Of a stretch of 64,000 nt of DNA, positions 53,217-61,101 are shown in pieces. Position 1 is the first letter of the stretch; every line of letters starts with the position of its first letter. The notes beneath the pieces are model-generated. The model had not been told where the DNA came from. It saw only the letters and a program-made list of their open reading frames with translations, and ran no database searches. The translations under genes were made by a program, and so were the position numbers. The DNA is taken from the NCBI GenBank assembly GCA_040381215.1, contig JBEIHO010000010.1, forward strand, positions 1 to 64,000. The letters run 5' to 3'. Source of the DNA: SZUA-430 sp040381215 (lineage in GTDB: Bacteria > Pseudomonadota > Alphaproteobacteria > Micropepsales > Micropepsaceae).

Positions 53217-55118
53217 TCAGCCACCCCAGCCGCACGTCTTGCCCTGGTTCTGCTCCTTCAGATAACCCATGAGCGGCTGGAAATACTCGATCAGCGCCGA
53301 GCCATCCATCTCCGTGCCACCCGTCAGCTTTTGCAGCGTCTCCGGCCACGGCCGCGATGCGCCCGCCTCGAGCATGTCCATGAAGCGACGACCCGCTTCC
53401 TTGTTGCCATAGACATCGCATTCATGCAGCGGCCCCTTGAAGCCGGCCGCATCGCACAAGGCCTTCTGGAACTGGAACTGAAGCACGAATGCCAGGAAAT
53501 AACGCGTATACGGCGTATTGCCCGGGATGTGGTACTTGGCGCCCGGATCGAAGTCTTCCTCGGTGCGCGCGACCGGGGCCGTGACACCCTGATACTGCTC
53601 CCGCAGCGACCACCAGGCCGCATTGTACTGGTCCGGCTTCACCTCGCCGCTGAACACCTTCCAGCGCCACTGGTCGACAAGCTTGCCCCACGGCAGGAAC
53701 ACGATCTTGTCGAGCGCCCACTTCATCTGTGAATTCACGACCGCCTTCGGATCCATCGTCTGCGCCGGCACAAGGCCGATCTTGTTCAGATGGGCCGGCG
53801 TCAGCGACAGCGTCACCGTATCGCCGATCGCCTCGTGGAACCCGTCATGGGCGCCCGACTGGAACATCGGCTGCAGCGGATTATAGCTCAGGTCGTAATA
53901 GATATGGCCAAGCTCGTGATGGATCGTCGTGAGCGACTCCTCATCAGGCTCGATGCACTGCTTGATGCGCACATCGCCCTGCATGTTCATGTCCCACGCG
54001 CTGGCATGGCACACCACCTCGCGATCGCGCGGACGCGTGAGCAGCGACTTCTGCCAGAAGGAATCCGGCAGCTTCTGCATCCCCAGCGAGACGTAGAAAT
54101 CCTCCGCCATGCGCGTCATCTTGACGGACGTCGCGGCATCGGCCCGGTAGGACAGCTCGGCAATCTCGACAGGCCCCTTGGCGTTCGGGTTCTCGGCCTT
54201 GATCCGTGCAAATTCCTGCTCGCGCAGCTTCTTGAGCGAGCTCGTCACATCCAGGCTGGCCACGCCCTTGTACGGCTCGACCAGCGGATAGATATTCGAC
54301 CATTGCTGGGCCCACATGTTGCCCAGGAGGTGCGACGGTATCTTTCCATCCTTCGGAACAACGCCGTCCCCGTATTTTGCGTTCAGCTTGCCACGCACAT
54401 AGCAGTGCAGCTGCTCATAGAGCGGCTTCACCTGCCCCCACAGCCGCTCGGTCTCCTCGCCGAAGGCCGCGGGCGTCATGTCATAGCCACTGCGCCACAC
54501 CTCGCCGGCGTCGGCGAAACCCATTTCCTTGGCACCCGTATTCACGATCTCGACGAAGCGCTGGTAGTCCTTGCGGATCGCGCGCGCGGTCTCCTGCCAG
54601 CCCTTCCACGCTGCCGCGCGGTTCTCGGGCGTCTCGTCGGGATTGTTGATGATCTTCTCGATGTCGGTCAGGTTGAGGCAGTCATTGGGCGCGCGACACC
54701 ACTTGCCCGCACCGTAATTGGCCTCCATCTTGGACAGGATCTTCGCAAGCTCCCCCTGCAGCGCCGGATCGCTCGGCGCCGGCGCCGACACGTTTTTCAG
54801 CAGCATCAGCGCGCGCGCAGTCTCCGGCTTGAGCCCCTTCACATCCTTGAACCGCTTCGCTTCCTCGACCTTGCGCGATTGCCAGGAGAGGAACTCCTCG
54901 CTGGCACGCGATGCGATCATCTGCGAGTCGTCCGTGATGTAGGTCGCCTGCAACCACGCCGCAGAACTCTGGTAGGGAAGCATGCGCTTCAGGTCGGCAT
55001 TGAGCCCTTCAACGAACTTGTCGGCTTCCTCCGGCGTTGCCGCCCCGGAACCCGAACCGCCGCAACTCGACACCAGCAGCGCACACCCAAGCAGCAGCGC
55101 CGCCCGCAAATTCCTCAT
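53217..55118 (-). CDS. M2 family (ACE-like) zinc metallopeptidase lipoprotein
   Basis: A 633-residue peptidyl-dipeptidase related to angiotensin-converting enzyme. The zinc site is H401-E-x2-H405 (HHELGH), with the third ligand expected in the EAIGD segment (GFHEAIGDTVTLS) about 25 residues on. The N-terminus is a lipoprotein signal (LLVSSCGGSG, lipid Cys), so it is anchored in the envelope and would trim peptides there. The ATG at 55118 is preferred over the open frame to 55241. Neighbours do not hint at a substrate. Confidence 0.92.
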   Translation of the reverse strand: MRNLRAALLLGCALLVSSCGGSGSGAATPEEADKFVEGLNADLKRMLPYQSSAAWLQATYITDDSQMIASRASEEFLSWQSRKVEEAKRFKDVKGLKPETARALMLLKNVSAPAPSDPALQGELAKILSKMEANYGAGKWCRAPNDCLNLTDIEKIINNPDETPENRAAAWKGWQETARAIRKDYQRFVEIVNTGAKEMGFADAGEVWRSGYDMTPAAFGEETERLWGQVKPLYEQLHCYVRGKLNAKYGDGVVPKDGKIPSHLLGNMWAQQWSNIYPLVEPYKGVASLDVTSSLKKLREQEFARIKAENPNAKGPVEIAELSYRADAATSVKMTRMAEDFYVSLGMQKLPDSFWQKSLLTRPRDREVVCHASAWDMNMQGDVRIKQCIEPDEESLTTIHHELGHIYYDLSYNPLQPMFQSGAHDGFHEAIGDTVTLSLTPAHLNKIGLVPAQTMDPKAVVNSQMKWALDKIVFLPWGKLVDQWRWKVFSGEVKPDQYNAAWWSLREQYQGVTAPVARTEEDFDPGAKYHIPGNTPYTRYFLAFVLQFQFQKALCDAAGFKGPLHECDVYGNKEAGRRFMDMLEAGASRPWPETLQKLTGGTEMDGSALIEYFQPLMGYLKEQNQGKTCGWGG

Positions 55119-55264
55119 GATCTGGACCTCGGTGATATGAAAGACAGGCAAGACCGATAGCACGGCCTGCGGGCGCGGCGCGAGTGCATCCGCAATCCTG
55201 GCCGTCACCCCGGCTGGGGGCAACGCCACACCGAACCGCAAACAAGAGCAGGTTGCAGCAGGGC

Positions 55265-55651
55265 TCAGCCCTGCGCGAGCTGCGTGCCCATCATCTGGTG
55301 CAGCATGTTGATGGCCTTGAGCGGGCGTACCATCACCTTGAAATGCGTGATCTGCCCGGCCTCGTTCCAGGTGATCATGTCGATGCCGTTCAGGCGAATG
55401 CCCTGGATCTCGTTGACGAATTCAAGCACCGCGCCGGTGTGGTTCTCCCACTGGCCCGCATACCGGAACCCCGGCCCGCCCAGGACGACAAACGCGGCCT
55501 TGAGATATTTGAACGTGATCTCCCGACCCTGCTGGGGCGAGTGCACCACCGGGCTCTCGAACACGACATCGGGATGCAGCATGTCCCAGAGCTTCTTCTC
55601 GTCATGCGACGCCACATAATCATGCCAGGCTTGCAGGTGTAAGGGGTTCAT
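55265..55651 (-). CDS. NTF2-like (SnoaL-type) fold protein
   Basis: A 128-residue cone-shaped NTF2-fold protein, MNPLHLQAWHDYVASHDEK, with VVFESPVVHSPQQGREI and a C-terminal GIDMITWNEAGQITHFKVMV beta sheet. Members bind small molecules or act as isomerases or scaffolds. The ATG overlaps the aguB stop by four bases (ATGA), so it is translationally coupled to N-carbamoylputrescine amidase, which suggests a link to agmatine metabolism. The function is unknown. Confidence 0.8.
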   Translation of the reverse strand: MNPLHLQAWHDYVASHDEKKLWDMLHPDVVFESPVVHSPQQGREITFKYLKAAFVVLGGPGFRYAGQWENHTGAVLEFVNEIQGIRLNGIDMITWNEAGQITHFKVMVRPLKAINMLHQMMGTQLAQG

Positions 55652-56541
55652 CTTGTTGATCCTGTCGCCGACGCCGCACCATCAAGCGTCAGCAACGACG
55701 CGTAGAGGTCAGGCCTGCGATCACGGAACAAGCCCCACGAGCGACGCGCCTCGGCAATCTCGTCCAGGTCCACGCGCGCCGTGATCACCGCCTCCTCGTC
55801 CCGCCCGGCCTCGGCCAGGATCTCGCCCGTCGCGCCCGTGATGAAGGACGTGCCATAGAAGGTCAGCGCGCACGTTTCCCCTGCCTCCCGGCCAATCCGG
55901 TTCGATGCAATGACGGGAACATGGTTGGCCCCCGCGTGCCCCTGCATCACCCGTCGCCAATGCCCTGCCGAATCGACAGGCGGCGCAGGCGGCGGCTCGC
56001 TGCCGATCGCCGTCGGGTAACAGAGGATTTCCGCCCCCTGCAGGGCCATCGCGCGCGCGCACTCGGGGAACCACTGGTCCCAGCAAATTCCGGCGCCGAT
56101 ACGGCCAAAGCGTGTGTCCCAGACCCGGAAGCCCGTATCCCCGGGACTGAAATAGTATTTCTCCTGGTAACCCGGGCCGTCGGGAATATGTGACTTCCGA
56201 TAGAGGCCCAGCACCGCGCCGTCGGCATCGATCATCGCCAGCGAATTGAAATACGCATTGTTACCCTTCTCGAAGAAAGACAGCGGCAGAACAACCCCCA
56301 GCTCCCGCGCCAGCTTCGAAAAGGCGGCGACAAGCGGATTGCCCGCGAATGGCCGCGCCAGGGCAAAATGCTTGGCTGCCTGATCCTTGCAGAAATAAGG
56401 CGTCTCGAACAATTCCTGCACCAGGATGACTTGCGCCCCTTGCGCGTGCGCGCGTCGCACAAGCGCCTCGGCCCGCGCAACATTGTCCTCTATGTCCCAC
56501 GAGCAAGCCATCTGCGTTGCCGCCAGCGTCACCGGTCTCAT
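55648..56541 (-). CDS. aguB: N-carbamoylputrescine amidase
   Basis: A 297-residue nitrilase-family amidase that hydrolyses N-carbamoylputrescine to putrescine, CO2 and ammonia. The Glu-Lys-Cys triad is visible: Glu43 (VQELFETPYF), Lys116 (YRKSHIPDGPGYQEKYYF) and Cys153 (GAGICWDQWFPE). The adjacent agmatine deiminase supports this substrate. It lies three bases downstream of aguA in the same unit and is coupled to an NTF2-like gene. Confidence 0.94.
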   Translation of the reverse strand: MRPVTLAATQMACSWDIEDNVARAEALVRRAHAQGAQVILVQELFETPYFCKDQAAKHFALARPFAGNPLVAAFSKLARELGVVLPLSFFEKGNNAYFNSLAMIDADGAVLGLYRKSHIPDGPGYQEKYYFSPGDTGFRVWDTRFGRIGAGICWDQWFPECARAMALQGAEILCYPTAIGSEPPPAPPVDSAGHWRRVMQGHAGANHVPVIASNRIGREAGETCALTFYGTSFITGATGEILAEAGRDEEAVITARVDLDEIAEARRSWGLFRDRRPDLYASLLTLDGAASATGSTR

Positions 56542-56544
56542 GCG

Positions 56545-57615
56545 TCAGAACCTCCCCTGTGCCAGGGCCTCTCCGGCGGGCTGCTGCATCGTGATGCAGT
56601 GAAGCCCGCCGCCACCCTCGACGATATCGAGCGCCGGTACCTGCACCACCCTGCGATCGGGAAACACCTTCTCCATGAGGCGAACGACTTCATCGTCGCA
56701 TGGATCCCCGAACGCCGGAACGACAAGCCCGTGATTGGCAAGGCATGAATTGATGTAGCTCATCTCGAGCCGGCGCCCGTCATGGCGCAGGCGGGCGGAA
56801 GGCTCGGGCACCTCGATGATCTCGAGTTTCTGGCCGCGGGCATCGTGCGCCGCCGCAAGACGCAGAAGATTGTCGCGCATCACGCGGTCATTCGTGCTTC
56901 CGTCCGGTCGTGGACGATGCACCAGCACGCGACCGGGTCCGGCGAAACTGACGATATTGTCGACGTGACCGTCCGTCTCGTCATCCGCCAGCCCCTCTCC
57001 CAGCCAGATCACCTTCGTGACACCCAGATAGATGGCCAACCGCTCCTCGATCTGCTGGCGCGTCAGGTTTGGATTGCGGTTCGGATTGAGCAGGCACTGC
57101 TCGGTGGTGATCAGCGTGCCAAGCCCGTCGACCACGATCGAGCCCCCCTCCAGCACCATCGGCCCGGCATAGGCGCGCATGTCGAGGGCATCGAGCAGGC
57201 TTTCCGCCAGCGCCGCGTCGCCGTCGTGAGGGTGATACTTGTTGCCCCACGCATTGAACCGCCAGTGCACACCCGCGACGCCGCCCGCACCATCAGTGAC
57301 GAAAAGCGGTCCAATGTCCCGCATCCAGGAATCGTCGATGCGAAATCCCGCGAAATCGATCCCCTTGCCGCACGCCAGGCGCGCCTCGTCGTGATCCTCC
57401 GGGCGCACCACCATCGTCACCCGCTCGAAACCCGACAGCGCACGCGCCACGGCCGCATAGGCAACACGGGCCCGCAGAAGACCCTCGAGCGATCCCCAGG
57501 GCTCGGGCCGGCAGGGCCAGGCCATCCAGGTCCTGTTGTGCGTCACCCATTCCGCAGGCAGATAAAGCCCGTCACGAACAGGACATCGGTCATCGGCATC
57601 CAGCCTTCGTGTCAT
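56545..57615 (-). CDS. aguA: Agmatine deiminase
   Basis: A 356-residue enzyme of the guanidino-modifying fold that converts agmatine to N-carbamoylputrescine. The catalytic Cys340 is in GGGLHCITMQQP; the EGGSI and WMRDIGP segments give the guanidinium-binding acids. It starts MTRRLDADDRCPVRDGLYLPAE. First gene of aguA-aguB-NTF2, divergent from the RidA gene with about 120 bases between. No arginine decarboxylase is present in the window to supply agmatine. Confidence 0.95.
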   Translation of the reverse strand: MTRRLDADDRCPVRDGLYLPAEWVTHNRTWMAWPCRPEPWGSLEGLLRARVAYAAVARALSGFERVTMVVRPEDHDEARLACGKGIDFAGFRIDDSWMRDIGPLFVTDGAGGVAGVHWRFNAWGNKYHPHDGDAALAESLLDALDMRAYAGPMVLEGGSIVVDGLGTLITTEQCLLNPNRNPNLTRQQIEERLAIYLGVTKVIWLGEGLADDETDGHVDNIVSFAGPGRVLVHRPRPDGSTNDRVMRDNLLRLAAAHDARGQKLEIIEVPEPSARLRHDGRRLEMSYINSCLANHGLVVPAFGDPCDDEVVRLMEKVFPDRRVVQVPALDIVEGGGGLHCITMQQPAGEALAQGRF

Positions 57616-57734
57616 GATCCGCCAGGATCCCCGAGTTGCAAGCCCTTGGACAATTTGCGACTTTCATTCTTCTCGCACGACCGACCATAAACCGCAAAGC
57701 CGTATTGAATACGCGAAACACGCAAGGAGACCAC

Positions 57735-58202
57735 ATGTCCGGCCGCATCGACACCCGCCTGCAGGAACTGTCCATCACGCTGCCCAAGGCGGCCCCTCCC
57801 GTGGCGAGCTATGTCCCCTATGTCATCACCGGAAACCTCGTCTTCATCTCGGGGCAGGTCACCATGGGTCCGAGCGGGCTCGAATATGTCGGCCAGGTCG
57901 GGAAGGAATTCACGATGGAACAGGGCCAGGCGGCGGCGCGCCTGTGCGCCCTCAATGTGATCGCCCAATTGCGCGAGGCCTGCGCTGGCAATCTCGACCG
58001 CGTCACGCGCTGCGTGAAGGTCACCGGCTTCGTGAACGCCGTCCCGAACTTTGCCCAGCACCCCGAGGTCGTCAACGGCGCCTCCGACACATTCGTCCAG
58101 GTCTTCGGCGAACGGGGAAAGCACGCGCGCGCCGCCGTCGGGGCTGGATCCCTGCCCCGCAATGTCGCCGTTGAAGTCGAAGCCATCTTCGAGATCGCCT
58201 GA
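57735..58202 (+). CDS. RidA family (YjgF/YER057c/UK114) protein
   Basis: A 155-residue enamine/imine deaminase-like protein, a member of a trimeric family that removes reactive 2-aminoacrylate or other enamines. GNLVFISGQV is the family start; the region GNLDRVTRCVKVTGFV and the end RNVAVEVEAIFEIA match. The substrate arginine expected near R-N-V-A-V-E-V-E is present. AAGGAGA lies just before the ATG. The exact RidA subfamily is not assigned. Confidence 0.88.
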   Translation: MSGRIDTRLQELSITLPKAAPPVASYVPYVITGNLVFISGQVTMGPSGLEYVGQVGKEFTMEQGQAAARLCALNVIAQLREACAGNLDRVTRCVKVTGFVNAVPNFAQHPEVVNGASDTFVQVFGERGKHARAAVGAGSLPRNVAVEVEAIFEIA

Positions 58203-58223
58203 CCCCAAGGCGGACCGGCGCCA

Positions 58224-59387
58224 GTGGCGGGCTTGAATGCAAGGTTGCACGGCGCGATTGCGGACATTCCCGCAACCGCATGGGACAGCCTCGCCTGCCC
58301 GCCAACCGCCCCCTTGAACCCGTTTGTCACCCACGCCTTCCTGCACGCGCTCGAGCAGAGCGGATCGGCCACGCCCGAAACCGGATGGTCGCCGGCGCAT
58401 CTCACCCTCGAACAGGACGGCGCGATCATTGGCGCCGTCCCCGCCTACGTGAAGACGCACTCCTATGGCGAGTATGTCTTCGACCATGGCTGGGCGCAGG
58501 CCTTCGAACGCGCCGGCGGAACCTATTACCCCAAGCTTCAGGTCTCGGTACCCTTCACGCCCGCGACCGGCCCGCGCCTCCTCACCGGCAACCAGCCCGC
58601 CCTCAGGCCGGCGCTGGCAGACGCACTCAAGCACGTCTGCGAACGCCTCGAATTGTCCTCGGTCCACGTAACCTTCCAGCAGCAGCAGGAAGCCGAGGCG
58701 CTGCAGGCGGCGGGCTTCCTCCTGCGCAACGACCAGCAGTTCCACTGGACAAATGAAGGCTACCGCTCCTTCGACGATTTCCTGTCGCGCCTGTCATCGA
58801 TGAGGCGCAAGAACCTCAGGCGCGAGCGACGGGAAGCCTTGCAGAACGACATCTCGATCGAGCACCTGACGGGAAGCGACCTGCGCGAGGCGCACTGGGA
58901 CGCCTTCTTCGGCTTCTACATGGACACGGGCAATCGCAAGTGGGGCACGCCCTACCTCACACGCGAGTTCTTCTCGCGCGTGGGCGAAGCCATGGCAGAC
59001 CGCATCCTGCTTGTGCTTGCGCGTCGCAACGGCCGCTATATCGCCGGCGCCCTCAATTTCATCGGTGGCGACACCCTCTACGGTCGCAACTGGGGCGCGA
59101 TCGAGCACCATCCGTTCCTGCACTTCGAGCTCTGCTATTACCAGGCCATCGACTTTGCCATTGGCCGGGGGTTGCGGATCGTCGAGGCTGGCGCCCAGGG
59201 CGAACACAAGCTCGCGCGCGGCTACATGCCCGTGCGAACCTGGTCCTCCCACTGGATCGCACACCGCGGGCTGAGCGATGCGGTCGAGCGTTTCCTCGCG
59301 GCCGAACGCGCACGCGTCAACGAGGACATCGAGATACTGAAGGACCACAGCCCCTTCAGGAAGCAAGACCACGACGGAGAAAAATGA
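58224..59387 (+). CDS. FemAB-like/GNAT-fold protein (DUF482-type)
   Basis: A 387-residue protein of the PF04339-like group, peptidoglycan-biosynthesis or recognition type, with a double GNAT fold. It begins MAGLNARLHGAIADIPATAWDS (GTG start), contains FLSRLSSMRRKNLRRERR and DAFFGFYMDTGNRKWG, and ends with GAQGEHKLARGYMPVRTWS. Such proteins may transfer aminoacyl groups, but the substrate is unknown. The stop overlaps the HIT gene start by four bases. Confidence 0.82.
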   Translation: MAGLNARLHGAIADIPATAWDSLACPPTAPLNPFVTHAFLHALEQSGSATPETGWSPAHLTLEQDGAIIGAVPAYVKTHSYGEYVFDHGWAQAFERAGGTYYPKLQVSVPFTPATGPRLLTGNQPALRPALADALKHVCERLELSSVHVTFQQQQEAEALQAAGFLLRNDQQFHWTNEGYRSFDDFLSRLSSMRRKNLRRERREALQNDISIEHLTGSDLREAHWDAFFGFYMDTGNRKWGTPYLTREFFSRVGEAMADRILLVLARRNGRYIAGALNFIGGDTLYGRNWGAIEHHPFLHFELCYYQAIDFAIGRGLRIVEAGAQGEHKLARGYMPVRTWSSHWIAHRGLSDAVERFLAAERARVNEDIEILKDHSPFRKQDHDGEK

Positions 59388-59803
59388 TGGCCTATGACAG
59401 CCAGAACATATTCGCGAAGATCATTCGCGGCGAAGCGCCCTGCTTCAAGGTCTACGAGGACGCGCACACGCTGGCATTCATGGACATCATGCCCCAGGCC
59501 GAGGGACACACCCTCGTCATCCCCAAGGAGCCAGCCGAGAACATCTTCGACCTGAGCCCCGAAGGCGCAGCCGCCCTCATCAGGACAACACAGAAGATCG
59601 CAACCGCGCTGCGAAAGGTGACCGGCGCACCGGGCGTGATGCTCGCGCAATTGAACGGCGCGGCTGCCGGACAGACGGTCTTCCACATCCACTTCCACGT
59701 GATCCCGCGCACCGGAGGCATTGACCTCGCCCTTCATGCGCGCGACAAAGCCGACTTCACGAAGCTCAAGGCGCTGGCGGAACGCATCGCCGCCGCCATC
59801 TGA
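59384..59803 (+). CDS. HIT family hydrolase
   Basis: A 139-residue histidine triad protein that hydrolyses AMP-linked or similar nucleotides. The triad is His101-x-His103-x-His105 in VFHIHFHVIPR, preceded by FDLSPEGAAALI and NGAAAGQ. GGAGA lies 5 bases before the first ATG (59384); a second ATG follows directly at 59387, and either may be used. The gene starts inside the stop of the upstream gene. Confidence 0.92.
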   Translation: MMAYDSQNIFAKIIRGEAPCFKVYEDAHTLAFMDIMPQAEGHTLVIPKEPAENIFDLSPEGAAALIRTTQKIATALRKVTGAPGVMLAQLNGAAAGQTVFHIHFHVIPRTGGIDLALHARDKADFTKLKALAERIAAAI

Positions 59804-59817
59804 CAAGGCTCAGCCTC

Positions 59818-60447
59818 ATGACACGCATTGCCATCATCGGCGCCAGCAAGGGCTGCGGCCTCGAAACGCTGAAGGCTGCCTTGGCCCTCGGCTGGAACGT
59901 CAGCGCCCTTGCCCGCAGTCCCGAGCAATCAGGCCTGGAGCATGCCAAACTTGCCTGGTACAAGGGTGACGCGCGGAACGAACTGCTGGTCGAGCAGGCG
60001 CTTCAAGGGTGCGATGCCGTCGCGGTTACCCTGTCCGGGCCCATTGGCAACAAGCCCGTGACGATTTTCTCCGAGGCCATGCAGACCATCCTCAAGGTGA
60101 TGAACAGGCTGGGCATCAAGCGTCTGGTATTCCTGAGCGGCCTCGGTGCCGGCGACAGCAAGGACAAGGCCGGGTTCCTGTACAACCTGTTCCACAGCCT
60201 CGTGCTCAAGCGCAATTACGAAGACAAGGATCGCGCCGAAAGCCTGATCATGAAATCCCACAAGGACTGGACGATCCTGCGCCCTGGACTCCTGACCAAT
60301 GGCCCGCGCAAGGGCAACGTGAAGGTCCTGGTGAACCCTGCAGACTATCGCGGTGGCAGCATCAGCCGCGCCGACGTCGGCGCCTTCTTGATTGGATGTC
60401 TGCGAGACCGGTCACACCTGCACCAAACGCCTGTCCTGGTTTACTGA
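59818..60447 (+). CDS. NAD(P)H-binding protein (atypical SDR, NmrA-like)
   Basis: A 209-residue single-domain Rossmann protein. MTRIAIIGASKGCGLETL gives the nucleotide-binding loop; FLSGLGAGDSKDKAGFLY and DRAESLIMKSHKDWTILRPGLL match the family of BVR-like/NmrA-type reductases. It lacks the SDR Tyr-x3-Lys pair in the usual place. Redox sensing or flavin/biliverdin-like reduction are possible roles. It is 14 bases after the HIT gene. Confidence 0.82.
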   Translation: MTRIAIIGASKGCGLETLKAALALGWNVSALARSPEQSGLEHAKLAWYKGDARNELLVEQALQGCDAVAVTLSGPIGNKPVTIFSEAMQTILKVMNRLGIKRLVFLSGLGAGDSKDKAGFLYNLFHSLVLKRNYEDKDRAESLIMKSHKDWTILRPGLLTNGPRKGNVKVLVNPADYRGGSISRADVGAFLIGCLRDRSHLHQTPVLVY

Positions 60448-60456
60448 CCAAGCCGG

Positions 60457-61101
60457 TCAGTCGAACAGCGCGACAGCCACGCGGGTCTTGCCCCCGGCCT
60501 CGGGATTGAACATCACGAGGAACTTGCGCGTGACCTCGCACGTCGTCGCCGACCAGAGCTCTTCCCAAGCCTGCCCCGAGCGCCGCACTTTGCGCACCGC
60601 CGTATCGAACAGGAACGCAGGCTCCTCGCACCCGGACCGGATCCCGATCCCGTTGGCTTCCCTGAAGACAAGCTGCATGGCCTGCTGCTGCAAGCGCGGC
60701 CCGGCGACCGAACGTCCGGGCACGCCCACGCTGAGCTGCGCCGGTTTTATGCCCTGCGGATAGACAAAGACGTTGTGCACGCGATCCGACCAGCACCCCC
60801 GTCCCCTGACGAGCAGGCGCCACACCCCGGCACGCGCAGGATCCACCCGCACCGACAAGTCGCTCTCGTCGACATGATCCGCGCCGGCAAACTCGAAGAT
60901 GCGCTTCATGCCACACGGCGGCGCAATCAGCCTGTCGAGGTTGATCAACGCCACCGCGATGCGATTGGCCATCTGCGGTGTCGTCTCCCCCCGCGCAAGA
61001 AGCTGCGGGAAGTTGCCGCGGATGCTGACATTCTCCTCGTCCGCAAGCGCCGGCGTCAAGCCAAGGACAAAGGCCAGGAAACCTGCAAGGACTCGCTTCA
61101 T
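60457..61101 (-). CDS. Exported protein of unknown function, coupled to clpA
   Basis: A 214-residue protein with a signal peptide (MKRVLAGFLAFVLGLTPALA, cleavage likely before DEEN). The mature part has four cysteines (PPCGMK, RGCWSD, SGCEEP, TTCEVT), enough for two disulfides, and a beta-rich pattern. I do not recognise the family. The ATG overlaps the clpA stop by four bases, so translation is tied to clpA, although one product is cytoplasmic and the other periplasmic. Confidence 0.75.
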   Translation of the reverse strand: MKRVLAGFLAFVLGLTPALADEENVSIRGNFPQLLARGETTPQMANRIAVALINLDRLIAPPCGMKRIFEFAGADHVDESDLSVRVDPARAGVWRLLVRGRGCWSDRVHNVFVYPQGIKPAQLSVGVPGRSVAGPRLQQQAMQLVFREANGIGIRSGCEEPAFLFDTAVRKVRRSGQAWEELWSATTCEVTRKFLVMFNPEAGGKTRVAVALFD

